Position numbers and translations under genes: made by a program. The notes below the pieces were generated by a model. That model was not told the origin of the DNA, searched no databases, and worked only from the letters and a program-made list of their open reading frames with translations. DNA of 64,000 bases, taken from positions 1 to 64,000 of the forward strand of contig NZ_JAJONF010000037.1 in the NCBI RefSeq assembly GCF_021462265.1, read 5' to 3'. Every line of letters starts with the position of its first letter. The stretch's first letter is position 1. Positions 7,937 to 17,017 of the stretch are shown here, one piece after another. Source of the DNA: Streptomyces shenzhenensis (GTDB lineage: Bacteria; Actinomycetota; Actinomycetes; Streptomycetales; Streptomycetaceae).

Positions 7937-10900
7937 TCAGGCCGGTGACTTCGCCTCGTGCGGCCGACGCAACGGCAGCAGCCACTGCGGCCGGCCCGAG
8001 GGCGCGAACTCCTGGGCCACGCGGTAGTAGTACTCCGCGGCACCGGTGGCGCCCCGCTCGCGGGCCCGCTGCCCCGCGTCGAGGAGCAGGGCGCCCACGC
8101 GGCCGGAGACGTCGCCGTCGGGACGCCGGGCCACCGTGGCGTGGTGCACCGCCCGCCGGCAGTGGTGCAGCACCAGCGCCGGCGACCGGTCCGGCTCCCG
8201 GGCCAGCCAGCCCGCGGCCCGCAGATGCTTGTCGGCGCGCACGGCGTGCGGCAGCCGGGCGTACGCGGTCTCGGCTATCAGGTCGTGCACGAACTGGTAC
8301 TCCACGGCGCCGAGTTCGGGGCAGCGCCGGCAGCGCCGCACGAACCCCCGGCGCTCCAGCGCGTCCAGGCCGTCCCGGACCCCGCGTTCGTCCGTGTCGC
8401 CCAGCGCGGCCAGCTCCCGGTCCAGGAAACTGCCCTCGAACAGCGAGGCGTCGTACAGCAGGGCCTTCTCCGCCTCGCCCAGGGTGTCGAGGCGTGCCGA
8501 GACGATCGCGTGCACCCCGGGCGGCACCGGGACCCGGCCGCCGAAGGTGCCGGCCCGCGCGGCCCCCGGCACCTCGCCGTCGCCCGTGACGGCGCGCGCG
8601 AACTCCAGGGCGAACAGCGGATTTCCGCCGGAGCGCTCCGCGAGCGTCGCGTGCAGTTCGGTCGTCCGGCTGTCCCGTGGGGCCGGCAGCACCTCCTCCA
8701 GCAGGGCGTCGACGGCGGGGCGCGGCAGCGGTTCGAGGGTGACGGTGGTGGCGTTGCGCAGGCCGCCGGACCGGTAGGCGGGGCGGTCGGCCAGTTCGAG
8801 CCGCCCGGTCACCACGACCAGCAGCGGTACGTCGGCCACGGCCTCGGCCAGCTCCACGGCGAAGGCGAGCAGCGCGTCGTCGACCCGTTCGAAGTCCTCC
8901 AGGACGACCACGAGCGGCTCCCGGGCGGCCAGTTCCGCCACGAACCGGCGCCAGGCCACCAGCATCGAGTCGTCCTCGGCCGAGGGCAGCGGCCGGCACG
9001 CCGAGCCGCCGGGACGGCTGATCAACCGCCGCAGCCCGTCGGACAGCTGGGCGGCGACAGGGCCCGGTCCGACGAGTTCGGTCACCGCGTCCCGCAGCCG
9101 TCGGTCCCGGCTCAGCTCCGGATCGGCGTCGGCGACACCGGCGTAGGCGCGGACCGGTTCGGCCAGCGAGACGTACGGCTCCTCGGGGCGCAGCGCCCGG
9201 TTGGTGCCCACCAGGCAGCGCGGCCCGCCGCCGGCCGCCAGCCGGCGCCGGAACTCGGCCATCAGCCGGCTCTTGCCGATGCCCGGCTCGCCGAGCACGG
9301 TCACCAGGTGCGGCCGTCCGCTGCGCCGGACCTCCTCCGCCCACCAGGCGAGCTGCTCCAGCTCCCGGTCGCGGCCGACGAACGGCGGCTCGCCGCGGGT
9401 GGCCGGTGCGGCGGGCGCGGACATCGTGACGTCATGGCCGCCGGCGGTCGTACGGGAGACCTCGAAACCGAAGCGGTCCCCGCACAGCCGGCGCGTGGTC
9501 TCGCACACCCGGACCGCGCCCGGCGGCGCCTCGAAGAGCATGTCGAGCCCGGTCTGGAACAGCTGCCCGGTGACGCCGAACGGCGAACCGGCCGTCCCGG
9601 CCCCGGACATCGGCGTCCGGCCGGAGGACCCGGCCACCCGTGCCTCGGCAGGGGCCCCGGTCACCCGTGCCTCGGCGGAGGCCCCGGTCACCCGTGCCTG
9701 GCCCGAGGCGCCGGACACCAGTGTCTGGCCTGCTGCCGCGGACGTCACCGGGTCACCCGTGGCGCCGGTCACCAGTGCCTCGCCGGAGGCGACCGCGACC
9801 CGCAGCCGGAAGCCGGCGCCGGTGTGCCCGGCCAGCTCCACGGCGGTGCGGACCGCGCGCAGCGCGTCGTCCTCACGGACCCGGTCCGCCCCGAACACGC
9901 ACACCGTCAGCGGCCCCAGCTCGCCCTGGCCGCACCCGCCGGCCCGGACGGCGCGGTTGCGGACGACGGTACGGGCCTGCGCGAGCAGCTGCTCGACCAC
10001 CTCGGGGGTGGTGGTGCCGGCCGGGATCTCGGCGCGCACGAAGACGGCCGTCACCTGCTTCTGCTCCTCGCCGCCGACGGGGGCGGCGGGCGGTGCGAAG
10101 GCCGCGGCGGCGGTGGTGGTGGTGCGGCGCCGGGACGGCTCCGTCTCGCGGCGGCCCGCGGCAGTGCGGCGGACCAGCGCGGGGGAGGGGGCCGCGGCCT
10201 TCGGCGGGGATGGCGTGCGCGGGCCGGGGGCGTGCGGGGGCGCCGGGAACCCGGTGAGGCGGACCGCGGCACCGCCGGTGGGCAGCAGCGCCGGGTCGTG
10301 GTCGAGGATGGCCCGCTCCAGCTCCTGGAGTTCGGGCCCCGGGTCCAGCCCCAGCTCCTCCACCAACGCGGCCCGGGTGCGGCGGTACGCGCCGAGCGCC
10401 TCGGCCTGACGGCCCGACCGGTACAGCGCCGTCATCAGCTGCCCGCACAGGCGTTCGCGCAGCGGCTCGGCGCTGACCACCGCCTCCAGCTCGCTGAGCA
10501 CACCGAGATGGTGACCGGCGGCGAGCGCCGCCTCCATGCGGTCCTCCAGCACGGTGAAGCGGTCGTTCTGCAGGGCGGTCAGCTCCGGCCAGTCGTAGCC
10601 GCCCTCGGCCAGGTCCGCCAGCGCCGGCCCGTTCCACAGGGCGAGGGCCCGGCGCAGCTGGTGGTCGGCCTCGTCCCAACGGCCGAGCGCCAGCGCCGTC
10701 TGGCCGCGCCGGGCCAGCTCCCGGAACTCGCACAGGTCGACCACGGCCGGATCGGCCCGCAGCACGTAGCCGGGCGCGTGCGTGACCAGCAGCTGCGAGC
10801 CCTCGGCGCCCAGTCCCTCGGCCAGCGCCCGGCGCAGCCCCGACACCGCGTTCTGCAGGATCTTGCGCGCGGTGGGCGGCGCCTCCACTCCCCACAGGGC

Positions 10901-11041
10901 GTGCAGCAGCCGGCCCGTGGAGATCACGTCGTTGGTGTGCAGCAGGAGATAGCCGAGGGTGGCGCGCCGGCTGATCCCCCCGAGCGGGATCGGGGTGTCG
11001 TTCCGCAGCACGTGCAGGGGGCCGAGCAGGCGAAACCTCAT
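7937..11041 (-). CDS. SARP-cyclase-like-ATPase regulator (PimR/SanG type)
   Basis: A 1,034-residue protein. Residues 1-250 are a SARP (OmpR-type winged helix plus bacterial transcriptional activation domain; MRFRLLGPLHV and YRRTRAALVEELGLDPGPEL). Residues about 325-430 look like a degenerate class III nucleotide cyclase (QVTAVFV, FGADRVREDDALRAVRTAVE). A six-unit nine-residue repeat fills residues about 415-469. An AAA ATPase follows with an intact Walker A (GEPGIGKS near 585) and a TPR-like tail. No C-terminal LuxR HTH is seen. This order matches PimR/SanG-type cluster activators. ATG 11041 is used, with AGGAAAG 11 bp upstream; a GTG at about 11068 is possible. It lies in tandem ahead of the LAL gene. 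Confidence 0.87.
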   Translation of the reverse strand: MRFRLLGPLHVLRNDTPIPLGGISRRATLGYLLLHTNDVISTGRLLHALWGVEAPPTARKILQNAVSGLRRALAEGLGAEGSQLLVTHAPGYVLRADPAVVDLCEFRELARRGQTALALGRWDEADHQLRRALALWNGPALADLAEGGYDWPELTALQNDRFTVLEDRMEAALAAGHHLGVLSELEAVVSAEPLRERLCGQLMTALYRSGRQAEALGAYRRTRAALVEELGLDPGPELQELERAILDHDPALLPTGGAAVRLTGFPAPPHAPGPRTPSPPKAAAPSPALVRRTAAGRRETEPSRRRTTTTAAAAFAPPAAPVGGEEQKQVTAVFVRAEIPAGTTTPEVVEQLLAQARTVVRNRAVRAGGCGQGELGPLTVCVFGADRVREDDALRAVRTAVELAGHTGAGFRLRVAVASGEALVTGATGDPVTSAAAGQTLVSGASGQARVTGASAEARVTGAPAEARVAGSSGRTPMSGAGTAGSPFGVTGQLFQTGLDMLFEAPPGAVRVCETTRRLCGDRFGFEVSRTTAGGHDVTMSAPAAPATRGEPPFVGRDRELEQLAWWAEEVRRSGRPHLVTVLGEPGIGKSRLMAEFRRRLAAGGGPRCLVGTNRALRPEEPYVSLAEPVRAYAGVADADPELSRDRRLRDAVTELVGPGPVAAQLSDGLRRLISRPGGSACRPLPSAEDDSMLVAWRRFVAELAAREPLVVVLEDFERVDDALLAFAVELAEAVADVPLLVVVTGRLELADRPAYRSGGLRNATTVTLEPLPRPAVDALLEEVLPAPRDSRTTELHATLAERSGGNPLFALEFARAVTGDGEVPGAARAGTFGGRVPVPPGVHAIVSARLDTLGEAEKALLYDASLFEGSFLDRELAALGDTDERGVRDGLDALERRGFVRRCRRCPELGAVEYQFVHDLIAETAYARLPHAVRADKHLRAAGWLAREPDRSPALVLHHCRRAVHHATVARRPDGDVSGRVGALLLDAGQRARERGATGAAEYYYRVAQEFAPSGRPQWLLPLRRPHEAKSPA
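9635..9796 (-). repeat. 27-bp tandem repeat inside the SARP-ATPase gene
   Basis: About six 27-bp units with starts at 9635, 9662, 9689, 9716, 9743 and 9770. They encode a nine-residue repeat of the form TGASAEARV in the linker between the cyclase-like and ATPase domains. The first three units are nearly identical and the rest are more diverged. The repeat keeps frame, so it reads as an expandable linker and not a CRISPR or a regulatory array. Confidence 0.8.
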
Positions 11042-11317
11042 CGGAGACCGAACTTTCCTCGCGTTCACGGTTATTCCCCGGTTATCCGGATCACGGTGAC
11101 TGTAGCTGGCACGAGTTGGTTCCTCAACGGCCGGACAATAGCGGGATCCGACCTCGGGAAATTCGCCGGTCATTTGCTTCAGAATTTGTAAAGCGCTGAC
11201 ATTCCTCTGAGATTGCCGACGGCTGTCGGGGCTCCCGGAGGAATGCCGGCGCCGCATGCCGGGCGCCGGACCGGGTCCACGGGCGCCGGGCCATGCCCCG
11301 AGCGCGGGAGAGCGTCC

Positions 11318-13084
11318 TCAGCGCAGGACCGCGTCCGAGGGCAGCACGCTCTCGGACAGTTCCGCGGGCTTGCGCACCGTGAGGTCCGGCTCCGCCGCCA
11401 GCAGTGCCGCCTCGTCCGTCTCGCCCCACAGCGCGGCCACCGCCGTGACGCCCGCGCCGCGGGCCGCCGCGAGGTCCGTCACCGCGTCGCCGACCATGAC
11501 GGCCTCGCCGGGTCCGACGCCCAGCAGACGCAGGGCGCGCAGCACGATGTCCGGCGCCGGCTTGGCGCGCGGGACCTCGTCGGAGCCGATGACGTGGTCG
11601 AACAGGTCCAGCACACCGAGCCGCGCCAGCAGCGTCCGGGCCCGCCAGCCCGCCTTGCCGGTGGCCACCGCGGTCCCGATGCCGCGCTCGCGCAGCTGCC
11701 GCAGCAGCTCCTCCACCCCGGGGAACAGCGTGACCTGGTCGGCGAGGCGGGTGCTCTCCCGGACGAAGGGCTCCTCCATCTCCGGCGGCAGGCCCATGAT
11801 CCGCATGATGTCCGGGAAGTAGCGGCCCAGATGGCGGTTGTACTCGGCGAACGGCGGCTCACCGGACCCGACGACTTCGCGGTAGGCGTGGGTGAACGCC
11901 TGCCGCATCACCCCGAAGCTGTCGACCAGGACCCCGTCGAGGTCGAAGACGACCGCTCGCGGCGGCACGGGCAACGGCCGCTCCGGCAGCTGGTGGTCGG
12001 ACGGGTCCGGGGCGGGCAGCGGCCGGGGGGCCGCCGAGGCGTAGAGCCGCTCGATGGCGTCCACGGTCCGGCGCGCCTCGCGGATCGCCGCGCCGCGTGC
12101 CCCCGGGTCCGCCCAGCGCGTCGCCAGGTCGTCGAGCAGCCGGCCGTACTCGGCGCCCACCGGCTCCTCGCCGACCGGCACCGTCTCGACCTCGCCGTCG
12201 CGGGTCAGGGTCAGGACCGGGCCGCCCTTGCGGTCGGGGCTGAAGCCGAAGGTGCAGGTGAGGCTCACCGTGCCGGCGCTGCCCTCCACGACGACGGTGG
12301 TGACGTCGCTCGGCTGGTGCGAGGCCCAGCTCGCGGTGAGGGACACCGACAGGCCCGGGTCGGTCACCAGGAAGCCGCGGGCGGTGTCCTCGACGTCGCC
12401 CCGGCCGCCCAGGGGGGCGTCCCGGCGCCAGCCCGCGCGCAGCCGGGGGTCGCTGATGAAGTCGTCCGAGACCGACCCGACGACGTGCCGGAACGGGCCG
12501 GGCGGCAGCAGCGGCGCCACCACGTCCAGCAGGTGCCAGCCGAGGTCGACCAGCGCACCGCCGCCGGACAGGCTGCGCCGGGTGAACCAGCCGGCGCCGT
12601 CCGGGATGCCGCGTGCCCGCACCCAGCCGACGGACAGGTGCCGCAGGTCGCCCACGGTGCCCGCCAGGTCCAGCAGGGCCCGCACGTCGGCGCGGAACCG
12701 TGCGGCGCTGCCGGCCAGCAGCGGTGCGCCGCCCACCGCCTCCGCCGCGGCCAGCCGGTCCACCTCGGCCGAGGTCAGACAGACGGGCTTCTCCACGAAG
12801 GCCGGGACCCCGGCCCGCAGGACCGTCTCCGCGACCGGCGCGTGCAGATGGTTCGGTACGGCCACGACGGCCAGGTCGACCGCGTCGGCCGGCAGGTCCG
12901 CGACCGAGGCGAACGCCGGCAGGGTGCCCCCGCCGGCCGCGGCCCGCGCCCGCGGGTCGGGGTCGACGACCCCCGCGACGGTGAACGCCGGGTGCGCGGT
13001 GAGCCGGGGCAGCCAGATGGAGCGCGCCGCCCAGCCCGAGCCGATCACCGCCACCCGGATCGGGGGCGTGGTCCGCCCGGTCAC
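11318..13084 (-). CDS. rifLM: Fused AHBA oxidoreductase (RifL) and HAD phosphatase (RifM)
   Basis: A 588-residue two-domain protein. Residues 1-350 are a Gfo/Idh/MocA-type NAD(P) oxidoreductase like RifL (VAVIGSGWAARS near the start, then the family EKP motif FVEKPVCL). Residues about 370-588 are a HAD phosphatase like RifM, with the FDLDGVLVDS nucleophile motif near 378 and a late MVGDAVTDL motif. In rifamycin biosynthesis RifL and RifM are separate proteins that act with RifK to make UDP-kanosamine/kanosamine, the nitrogen source for AHBA. Here they share one frame with only a Pro-rich linker. The GTG start at 13084 overlaps the rifK stop (GTGA), so the pair is translationally coupled. No internal stop or plausible restart was seen. 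Confidence 0.88.
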   Translation of the reverse strand: MTGRTTPPIRVAVIGSGWAARSIWLPRLTAHPAFTVAGVVDPDPRARAAAGGGTLPAFASVADLPADAVDLAVVAVPNHLHAPVAETVLRAGVPAFVEKPVCLTSAEVDRLAAAEAVGGAPLLAGSAARFRADVRALLDLAGTVGDLRHLSVGWVRARGIPDGAGWFTRRSLSGGGALVDLGWHLLDVVAPLLPPGPFRHVVGSVSDDFISDPRLRAGWRRDAPLGGRGDVEDTARGFLVTDPGLSVSLTASWASHQPSDVTTVVVEGSAGTVSLTCTFGFSPDRKGGPVLTLTRDGEVETVPVGEEPVGAEYGRLLDDLATRWADPGARGAAIREARRTVDAIERLYASAAPRPLPAPDPSDHQLPERPLPVPPRAVVFDLDGVLVDSFGVMRQAFTHAYREVVGSGEPPFAEYNRHLGRYFPDIMRIMGLPPEMEEPFVRESTRLADQVTLFPGVEELLRQLRERGIGTAVATGKAGWRARTLLARLGVLDLFDHVIGSDEVPRAKPAPDIVLRALRLLGVGPGEAVMVGDAVTDLAAARGAGVTAVAALWGETDEAALLAAEPDLTVRKPAELSESVLPSDAVLR

Positions 13085-14244
13085 AGCGAGCCCACCGTGT
13101 CGGCGACGATCTCGGCGATCCGGTGCATCTGGTCCTCGGTACCGAGCAGGGTGCGGTGGTGCAGCCAGACGGTGTCCGCGTAGACGGCCTCCGTGACGGG
13201 GCACCGGGCGGCGAGTTCGTCGACCGAGGCCCGCGGGGCGCCGGTCTCCCAGAAGCCGGGGCAGCGGTAGATCGCGCGGAACGCGGCGAAGGCCGGCAGG
13301 CCCCGCTCGATCAGCTCGTCGACCAGCAGGTTGCGGCGCTCCTCGGTGATGCCGGGGACGCGGAACATCATCATGTAGTGCGGGTCGCGGTCGCAGCGTT
13401 CGTCGCGGCTCTGCGCCACCACGCCGTCGATCTCGTTCAGCAGCCCGGTCAGCAGCGGCGCCCGCTGCTCACGGGTCTCTATCTGGCTGTCGAGCCGGGC
13501 CAGCTGGGCACGCAACACGGCGGCGGAGAACTCGTTCATCCGGAAGTTGGAGCCGGAGGTCTGGTGGAAGTAGCCGCGGTCCGTCGGCGGACGGCCGCAG
13601 CTGTGCCGCAGGAAGGCCTCCTCGTAACGGCCCTGATCGGGGAAGGTCACGGCGCCGCCCTCACCGGCCGTCATCAGCTTGCCGTTCTGGAAGCTGAACG
13701 CGGCGACCGAGCCGAACTCGCCGACCCGGCGGCCCCGCCAGCGGGCGCCGTGCGCGTGCGCGGCGTCCTGGACGATCGGCACCCCGCTGTCCGCGGACAG
13801 CTTGTCCAGCGCGTCCATGTCCGCGACGTGCCCCGCCATGTGCACGGGCATGATCGCGGCGGTCTTCGAGGTGACGGCCCGCTCGGCGGCGGCCGGGTCG
13901 ATGCACAGCGTGCCGGGGTCGATGTCGACGGGCACCGCGACCGCGCCGAGGCGCTGCGCGGCCTGGGAGGAGGAGATGAAGGTGAAGGCCGGCACGATCA
14001 CCTCCGTGCCGGGGCCGACGCCGAGGATCTGGAGGGCGAGCTCCAGGGCGTGCGTGCCGTTGGTCACCGCCAGCGCGTGCTCGGCGCCGTGGTACTCCGC
14101 GAACTCGCGCTCGAACGCCGTGACTTCCCCGCCGCCCATGCGCCACCACTGCCCCTGCTCCAGGGCCCGGCCCAGGGCGACGCGCTCGGCGTCGTCGAAC
14201 TGTGGCCACTCCGGGAATTTCGGAAGCTCTCGGGAAACGTTCAC
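13081..14244 (-). CDS. rifK: AHBA synthase (PLP-dependent, RifK type)
   Basis: A 387-residue DegT/DnrJ/EryC1-family PLP enzyme. The Schiff-base Lys lies in FSFQNGKLMTAGEGG and the N terminus (FPEWPQFDDAE) is characteristic of AHBA synthases. RifK aromatises 5-deoxy-5-amino-3-dehydroshikimate to AHBA and, with RifL, also serves as a sugar aminotransferase. The start is GTG 14244 behind AGAAGGA. It heads a two-gene operon with the fused rifLM and is divergent from rifJ. This is the hallmark gene of ansamycin and mitomycin clusters; the PKS loading module alongside points to an ansamycin. Confidence 0.95.
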   Translation of the reverse strand: MNVSRELPKFPEWPQFDDAERVALGRALEQGQWWRMGGGEVTAFEREFAEYHGAEHALAVTNGTHALELALQILGVGPGTEVIVPAFTFISSSQAAQRLGAVAVPVDIDPGTLCIDPAAAERAVTSKTAAIMPVHMAGHVADMDALDKLSADSGVPIVQDAAHAHGARWRGRRVGEFGSVAAFSFQNGKLMTAGEGGAVTFPDQGRYEEAFLRHSCGRPPTDRGYFHQTSGSNFRMNEFSAAVLRAQLARLDSQIETREQRAPLLTGLLNEIDGVVAQSRDERCDRDPHYMMMFRVPGITEERRNLLVDELIERGLPAFAAFRAIYRCPGFWETGAPRASVDELAARCPVTEAVYADTVWLHHRTLLGTEDQMHRIAEIVADTVGSL

Positions 14245-14310
14245 AGTCCCAGTCCTTCTGCTCGCTTCAGACGCGTTCGGTGCAGAAAAGCTAACGCGGG
14301 AATTCAGTAC

Positions 14311-14335
14311 GTCCCCACCCCTACCACCCCCCTGA
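14311..14335. promoter_or_regulatory. CCCCT boxes in the rifK/rifJ divergent promoter
   Basis: The 201-bp region between rifK and rifJ holds CCCCTA at 14318-14323 and CCCCTGA at 14329-14335, 11 bp apart. The arrangement resembles the pairs before the PKS gene and rifH. It could drive both divergent genes from one activator site. Confidence 0.4.
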
Positions 14336-14445
14336 ATTACCGCGACTTGTCCCCGATTCCGGCGTGCCGGTGGCTGCCGCCGACGATAATGAATTCACCG
14401 GAACATGTGAATTCCGTCGACGTGTCGATCGAAAAGGGTGAGGTC

Positions 14446-14880
14446 ATGAGCCGACTGCTGCTGGTCAACGGCCCGAATCTCGGCATTCTCGGACGCCGGG
14501 AGCCGGAGATCTACGGGACCGACACCCTGGCGGACGTCGAGAAGGCGGTCGCCGAGGAGATCGCCGTCAAGGGCTGGACGCTCACCAGCGTCCAGGACGA
14601 CTCCGAGGGCGCGCTCGTCCGGGCGGTCAACGACCACCCCGACACCGTCGGCGCGATCGTCAACCCCGGGGCCCTGATGATGGCCGGCTGGAGCCTGCGG
14701 GACAGTCTCGCCGCCTATCCCCGGCCCTGGATCGAGGTGCACATCTCCAACATCTACGCCCGGGAGAGCTTCCGGCACGACTCCGTCCTCGCCCCCCTGG
14801 CCCGCGGGGTGATCGTCGGCCTCGGCACCTACGGCTACCGGCTCGCGGCGCGGGCCCTCCTGGAACTGGCCGAGGAATAG
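14446..14880 (+). CDS. rifJ: Aminodehydroquinate dehydratase (type II DHQase, RifJ)
   Basis: A 144-residue type II dehydroquinase, the usual length for the family. It has LLVNGPNLGILGRREPEIYG at the N terminus, the conserved NPG (IVNPGALM) and the VEVHISN-like WIEVHISNIYARE segment with the catalytic His. In AHBA biosynthesis RifJ removes water from 5-deoxy-5-amino-3-dehydroquinate to give the dehydroshikimate analogue that RifK aromatises. The start is ATG 14446 behind AAGGGTGAGG. It is divergent from rifK and convergent with rifG across a strong stem-loop. Confidence 0.94.
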   Translation: MSRLLLVNGPNLGILGRREPEIYGTDTLADVEKAVAEEIAVKGWTLTSVQDDSEGALVRAVNDHPDTVGAIVNPGALMMAGWSLRDSLAAYPRPWIEVHISNIYARESFRHDSVLAPLARGVIVGLGTYGYRLAARALLELAEE

Positions 14881-15105
14881 GGCCTGCCGCGAAAGTGCCG
14901 TCCGCCGCGCGACGCCCGGCACGCTCCGGCGGAGGGGGTGCCCCACCCGCCGCACCGCCCGAAAGCCCGGGTACGCCCAGTACGCGGACTTCCGGGCGGC
15001 ACTCCCCCCAGCCTTCGGCCGGGGGGACCCCAAGAGCACGCACCGGACGCCGCGCGGCCGCCCTTCGGGCGACGACGCCACGTTCGCAACAGGCCCCGGC
15101 ACAGC

Positions 15106-15148
15106 CGGCGGCCGGGGTCCTGACGCGGTGTCAGGACCCCGGCCGCCG
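15106..15148. terminator. Bidirectional stem-loop terminator between rifJ and rifG
   Basis: A perfect 19-bp inverted repeat (15106-15124 with 15130-15148) with a 5-nt loop lies between the convergent rifJ and rifG. There is no T tract, as is common in Streptomyces. Confidence 0.8.
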
Positions 15149-15164
15149 TGGTGCTCTCGCCCGC

Positions 15165-16238
15165 TCAGTCACGCGGCATGGCCGCCAGGCAGTCCCTCAC
15201 GGCCCCTTCCGGCACATCGCCCACGAGCTCCGCGCCGGCGGGCCCGTCCAGCACGAACGCCAGCCGGCCCGGCGCACCGGCCGCGGCCTTCTTGTCCCGG
15301 CGCATCAGCGCGATCAGCCGGTCCGCGTCGGCGGCCGCGGGCAGCCGCCACGGCAGCCCGTAGTGCCGTACGACGTCGAGGTGTTCGTCGACCCGGGCCG
15401 CGCCGATGCGGCCGAGGACGCCCGCGAGCCGGCCCGCGAACACCGTGCCGACGGCCACGGCCTCCCCGTGCCGCAGGCCGAACCCGGTCTCCGTCTCCAG
15501 GGCGTGGCCCAGGGTGTGGCCGTAGTTGAGCAGATGCCGCCGGCCCGTGTCGCGCTCGTCCGACGAGACGATCTCGGCCTTGCGGCGCACGCTCGCCGTG
15601 ATCTGCTCGACCGTGCCCAGGCCGCGCAGGTCGCCGGCGCCGATGAAGTGGCAGCGGGCGATCTCGCCGTAGCCGTTGCGCCACTCACGCTCCGGCAGGG
15701 TGCGCAGATGGTCGGTGTCGCACAGCACGGCCAGCGGCTGCCAGTACGCGCCGACCAGGTTCTTGCCCTCGGGCAGGTTGACGGCCGTCTTGCCGCCGGT
15801 GCTCGCGTCCACCTGGGCGAGCAGCGAGGTCGGCAGGTGGATGACGGACACGCCCCGGTGGTAGAGGGCGGCCGCCAGACCGACGGTGTCCGTGGTGGTG
15901 CCCCCGCCGCAGGAGACCACCACGTCGTCGCGGGTGAGCCCCGCGTCGGCGAACTGCCGGCACAGCGCCTCGACCGTCGCGAGCGTCTTGTTCTCCTCAC
16001 CGTCCCGCGCCTCGACCAGCCGGTACGGCACGCCCGGGTCCGGCACCAGATCCGCGGGCCGCGCCGAGACGATCACCGCCCGTCGCGCCCCGGACCGCGC
16101 GACCACCTCCGGCAGCCGCTCCCGGACCCCCGCTCCGATGGTCACGTCGTAGGAGCGCGGCCCCAACTCGACGCGGACCACCGCGGCGCCGGCGCCCTCG
16201 GCCTCCGGCCGCGTGCCGTTCACCGTTCCCGTGCTCAT
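15165..16238 (-). CDS. rifG: Aminodehydroquinate synthase (RifG, DHQ synthase family)
   Basis: A 357-residue dehydroquinate-synthase family protein. It has the NAD-binding glycine run in VVSCGGGTTTDTVGLAA, and metal-ligand segments with LLNYGHTLGHALE and RHGEAVAVG (His/Glu ligands). In AHBA biosynthesis RifG cyclises 4-amino-DAHP (aminoDAHP) to 5-deoxy-5-amino-3-dehydroquinate. The start is ATG 16238, which overlaps the stop of the upstream 260-residue gene (ATGA), so the two form an operon. It is distinguished from a primary-metabolism AroB by its position among the AHBA genes. Confidence 0.93.
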   Translation of the reverse strand: MSTGTVNGTRPEAEGAGAAVVRVELGPRSYDVTIGAGVRERLPEVVARSGARRAVIVSARPADLVPDPGVPYRLVEARDGEENKTLATVEALCRQFADAGLTRDDVVVSCGGGTTTDTVGLAAALYHRGVSVIHLPTSLLAQVDASTGGKTAVNLPEGKNLVGAYWQPLAVLCDTDHLRTLPEREWRNGYGEIARCHFIGAGDLRGLGTVEQITASVRRKAEIVSSDERDTGRRHLLNYGHTLGHALETETGFGLRHGEAVAVGTVFAGRLAGVLGRIGAARVDEHLDVVRHYGLPWRLPAAADADRLIALMRRDKKAAAGAPGRLAFVLDGPAGAELVGDVPEGAVRDCLAAMPRD

Positions 16239-17017
16239 GCGCGCTCCCCGGCGGTCGTGGCCGGCACCTGGTCCGCGGCGAGCCGCGTGCGGACCGTGAG
16301 CGCCGCGGCGGCGCTCTGCGAGACGGGGATGCCGAGCCGGTCGTGTGCGGCGGCGGACTGGGCGAACACGAGATAGCGCTCCGGGAGGCCGCATCCGGGC
16401 CGCTGCCGCCGGATCGTCTGCCGGGTGCGGTGCGCATACCTCTCCAGCGCGGCCGTCAACCGCGGGGCCGGCGGCTCCGGTTCGGCCGGGTCCGCGCCGG
16501 CTGCCAGCTCCACCCGCCGCCACGCGGACAGGCCGGCCGACCAGCGCTCCCAGCACTGGAACAGGAATCCGGCCCGGCCGGACGGCTCGACCAGCTCGGC
16601 CAGCGCCCGCAGATGGGCGACCGCGAGGTCGTAGGCCTCCCGCGGTCCGGGCGCCCCGTCCGGCCGTACCGAGAGCGCGAACTCGCTCGCCACCGCGGCC
16701 AGTTCGTCCGTCACATCCCGTTCGCTCTCGTGCGGATGGCGCACCGGGCGGTCCACCAGCCGCTCGGCGGACACCTGCCAGCCGGAACCCGGCGCAGCGG
16801 CGCGCAGCAGGTCCGTCACCTCGCGCCGGGTGCCGGCCCCGGCGTCGACCCACAGATCGACGGAGCGGCCCGCCGGGTGGTCGTCACGGGAGAAGAAGAA
16901 GCACGCGTCAGGGTCGCTCACCCGGACGTGCCGGGCCACGCGGGAGACCACCGGGGGCAGGTCACCGGGGGCGTCGACGCCGCCGTAGAGGGAGACGGAC
17001 AACCATTGCCGAGCCAT
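16235..17017 (-). CDS. Unrecognised protein coupled to rifG (weakly like a lanthipeptide-dehydratase C-terminal domain)
   Basis: A 260-residue protein without a confident family. The N-terminal part (WLSVSLYGG, a following V..VARHVR stretch, and FFFSRDDHPAGRSVDLWVDA) recalls the C-terminal domain of lantibiotic dehydratases and stand-alone thiopeptide-type bacteriocin proteins, where a RY.dp.gpHLRLR motif stands; the His-rich signature is altered here. The rest is Ala/Arg-rich and helical with no signal peptide. ATG 17017 is chosen because GAGGTG lies 9 bp upstream; ATGs at 17038/17041 lack one. The stop overlaps the rifG start, so it is probably made with RifG. No function is assigned. Confidence 0.55.
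   Translation of the reverse strand: MARQWLSVSLYGGVDAPGDLPPVVSRVARHVRVSDPDACFFFSRDDHPAGRSVDLWVDAGAGTRREVTDLLRAAAPGSGWQVSAERLVDRPVRHPHESERDVTDELAAVASEFALSVRPDGAPGPREAYDLAVAHLRALAELVEPSGRAGFLFQCWERWSAGLSAWRRVELAAGADPAEPEPPAPRLTAALERYAHRTRQTIRRQRPGCGLPERYLVFAQSAAAHDRLGIPVSQSAAAALTVRTRLAADQVPATTAGERA

Noticed and set aside
9635..9796. 27-bp repeats considered as a CRISPR-like array
   Set aside because: The units are contiguous without spacers, keep the reading frame and encode a nine-residue linker repeat.
7958..11191. Long + strand open frame opposite the SARP regulator
   Set aside because: Low-complexity translation with no domain; the - strand has intact SARP and Walker motifs.
15106..15148. 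Perfect 19-bp palindrome considered as an attachment or origin site
   Set aside because: It sits between convergent stop codons with no integrase or tRNA nearby, so a bidirectional terminator explains it.
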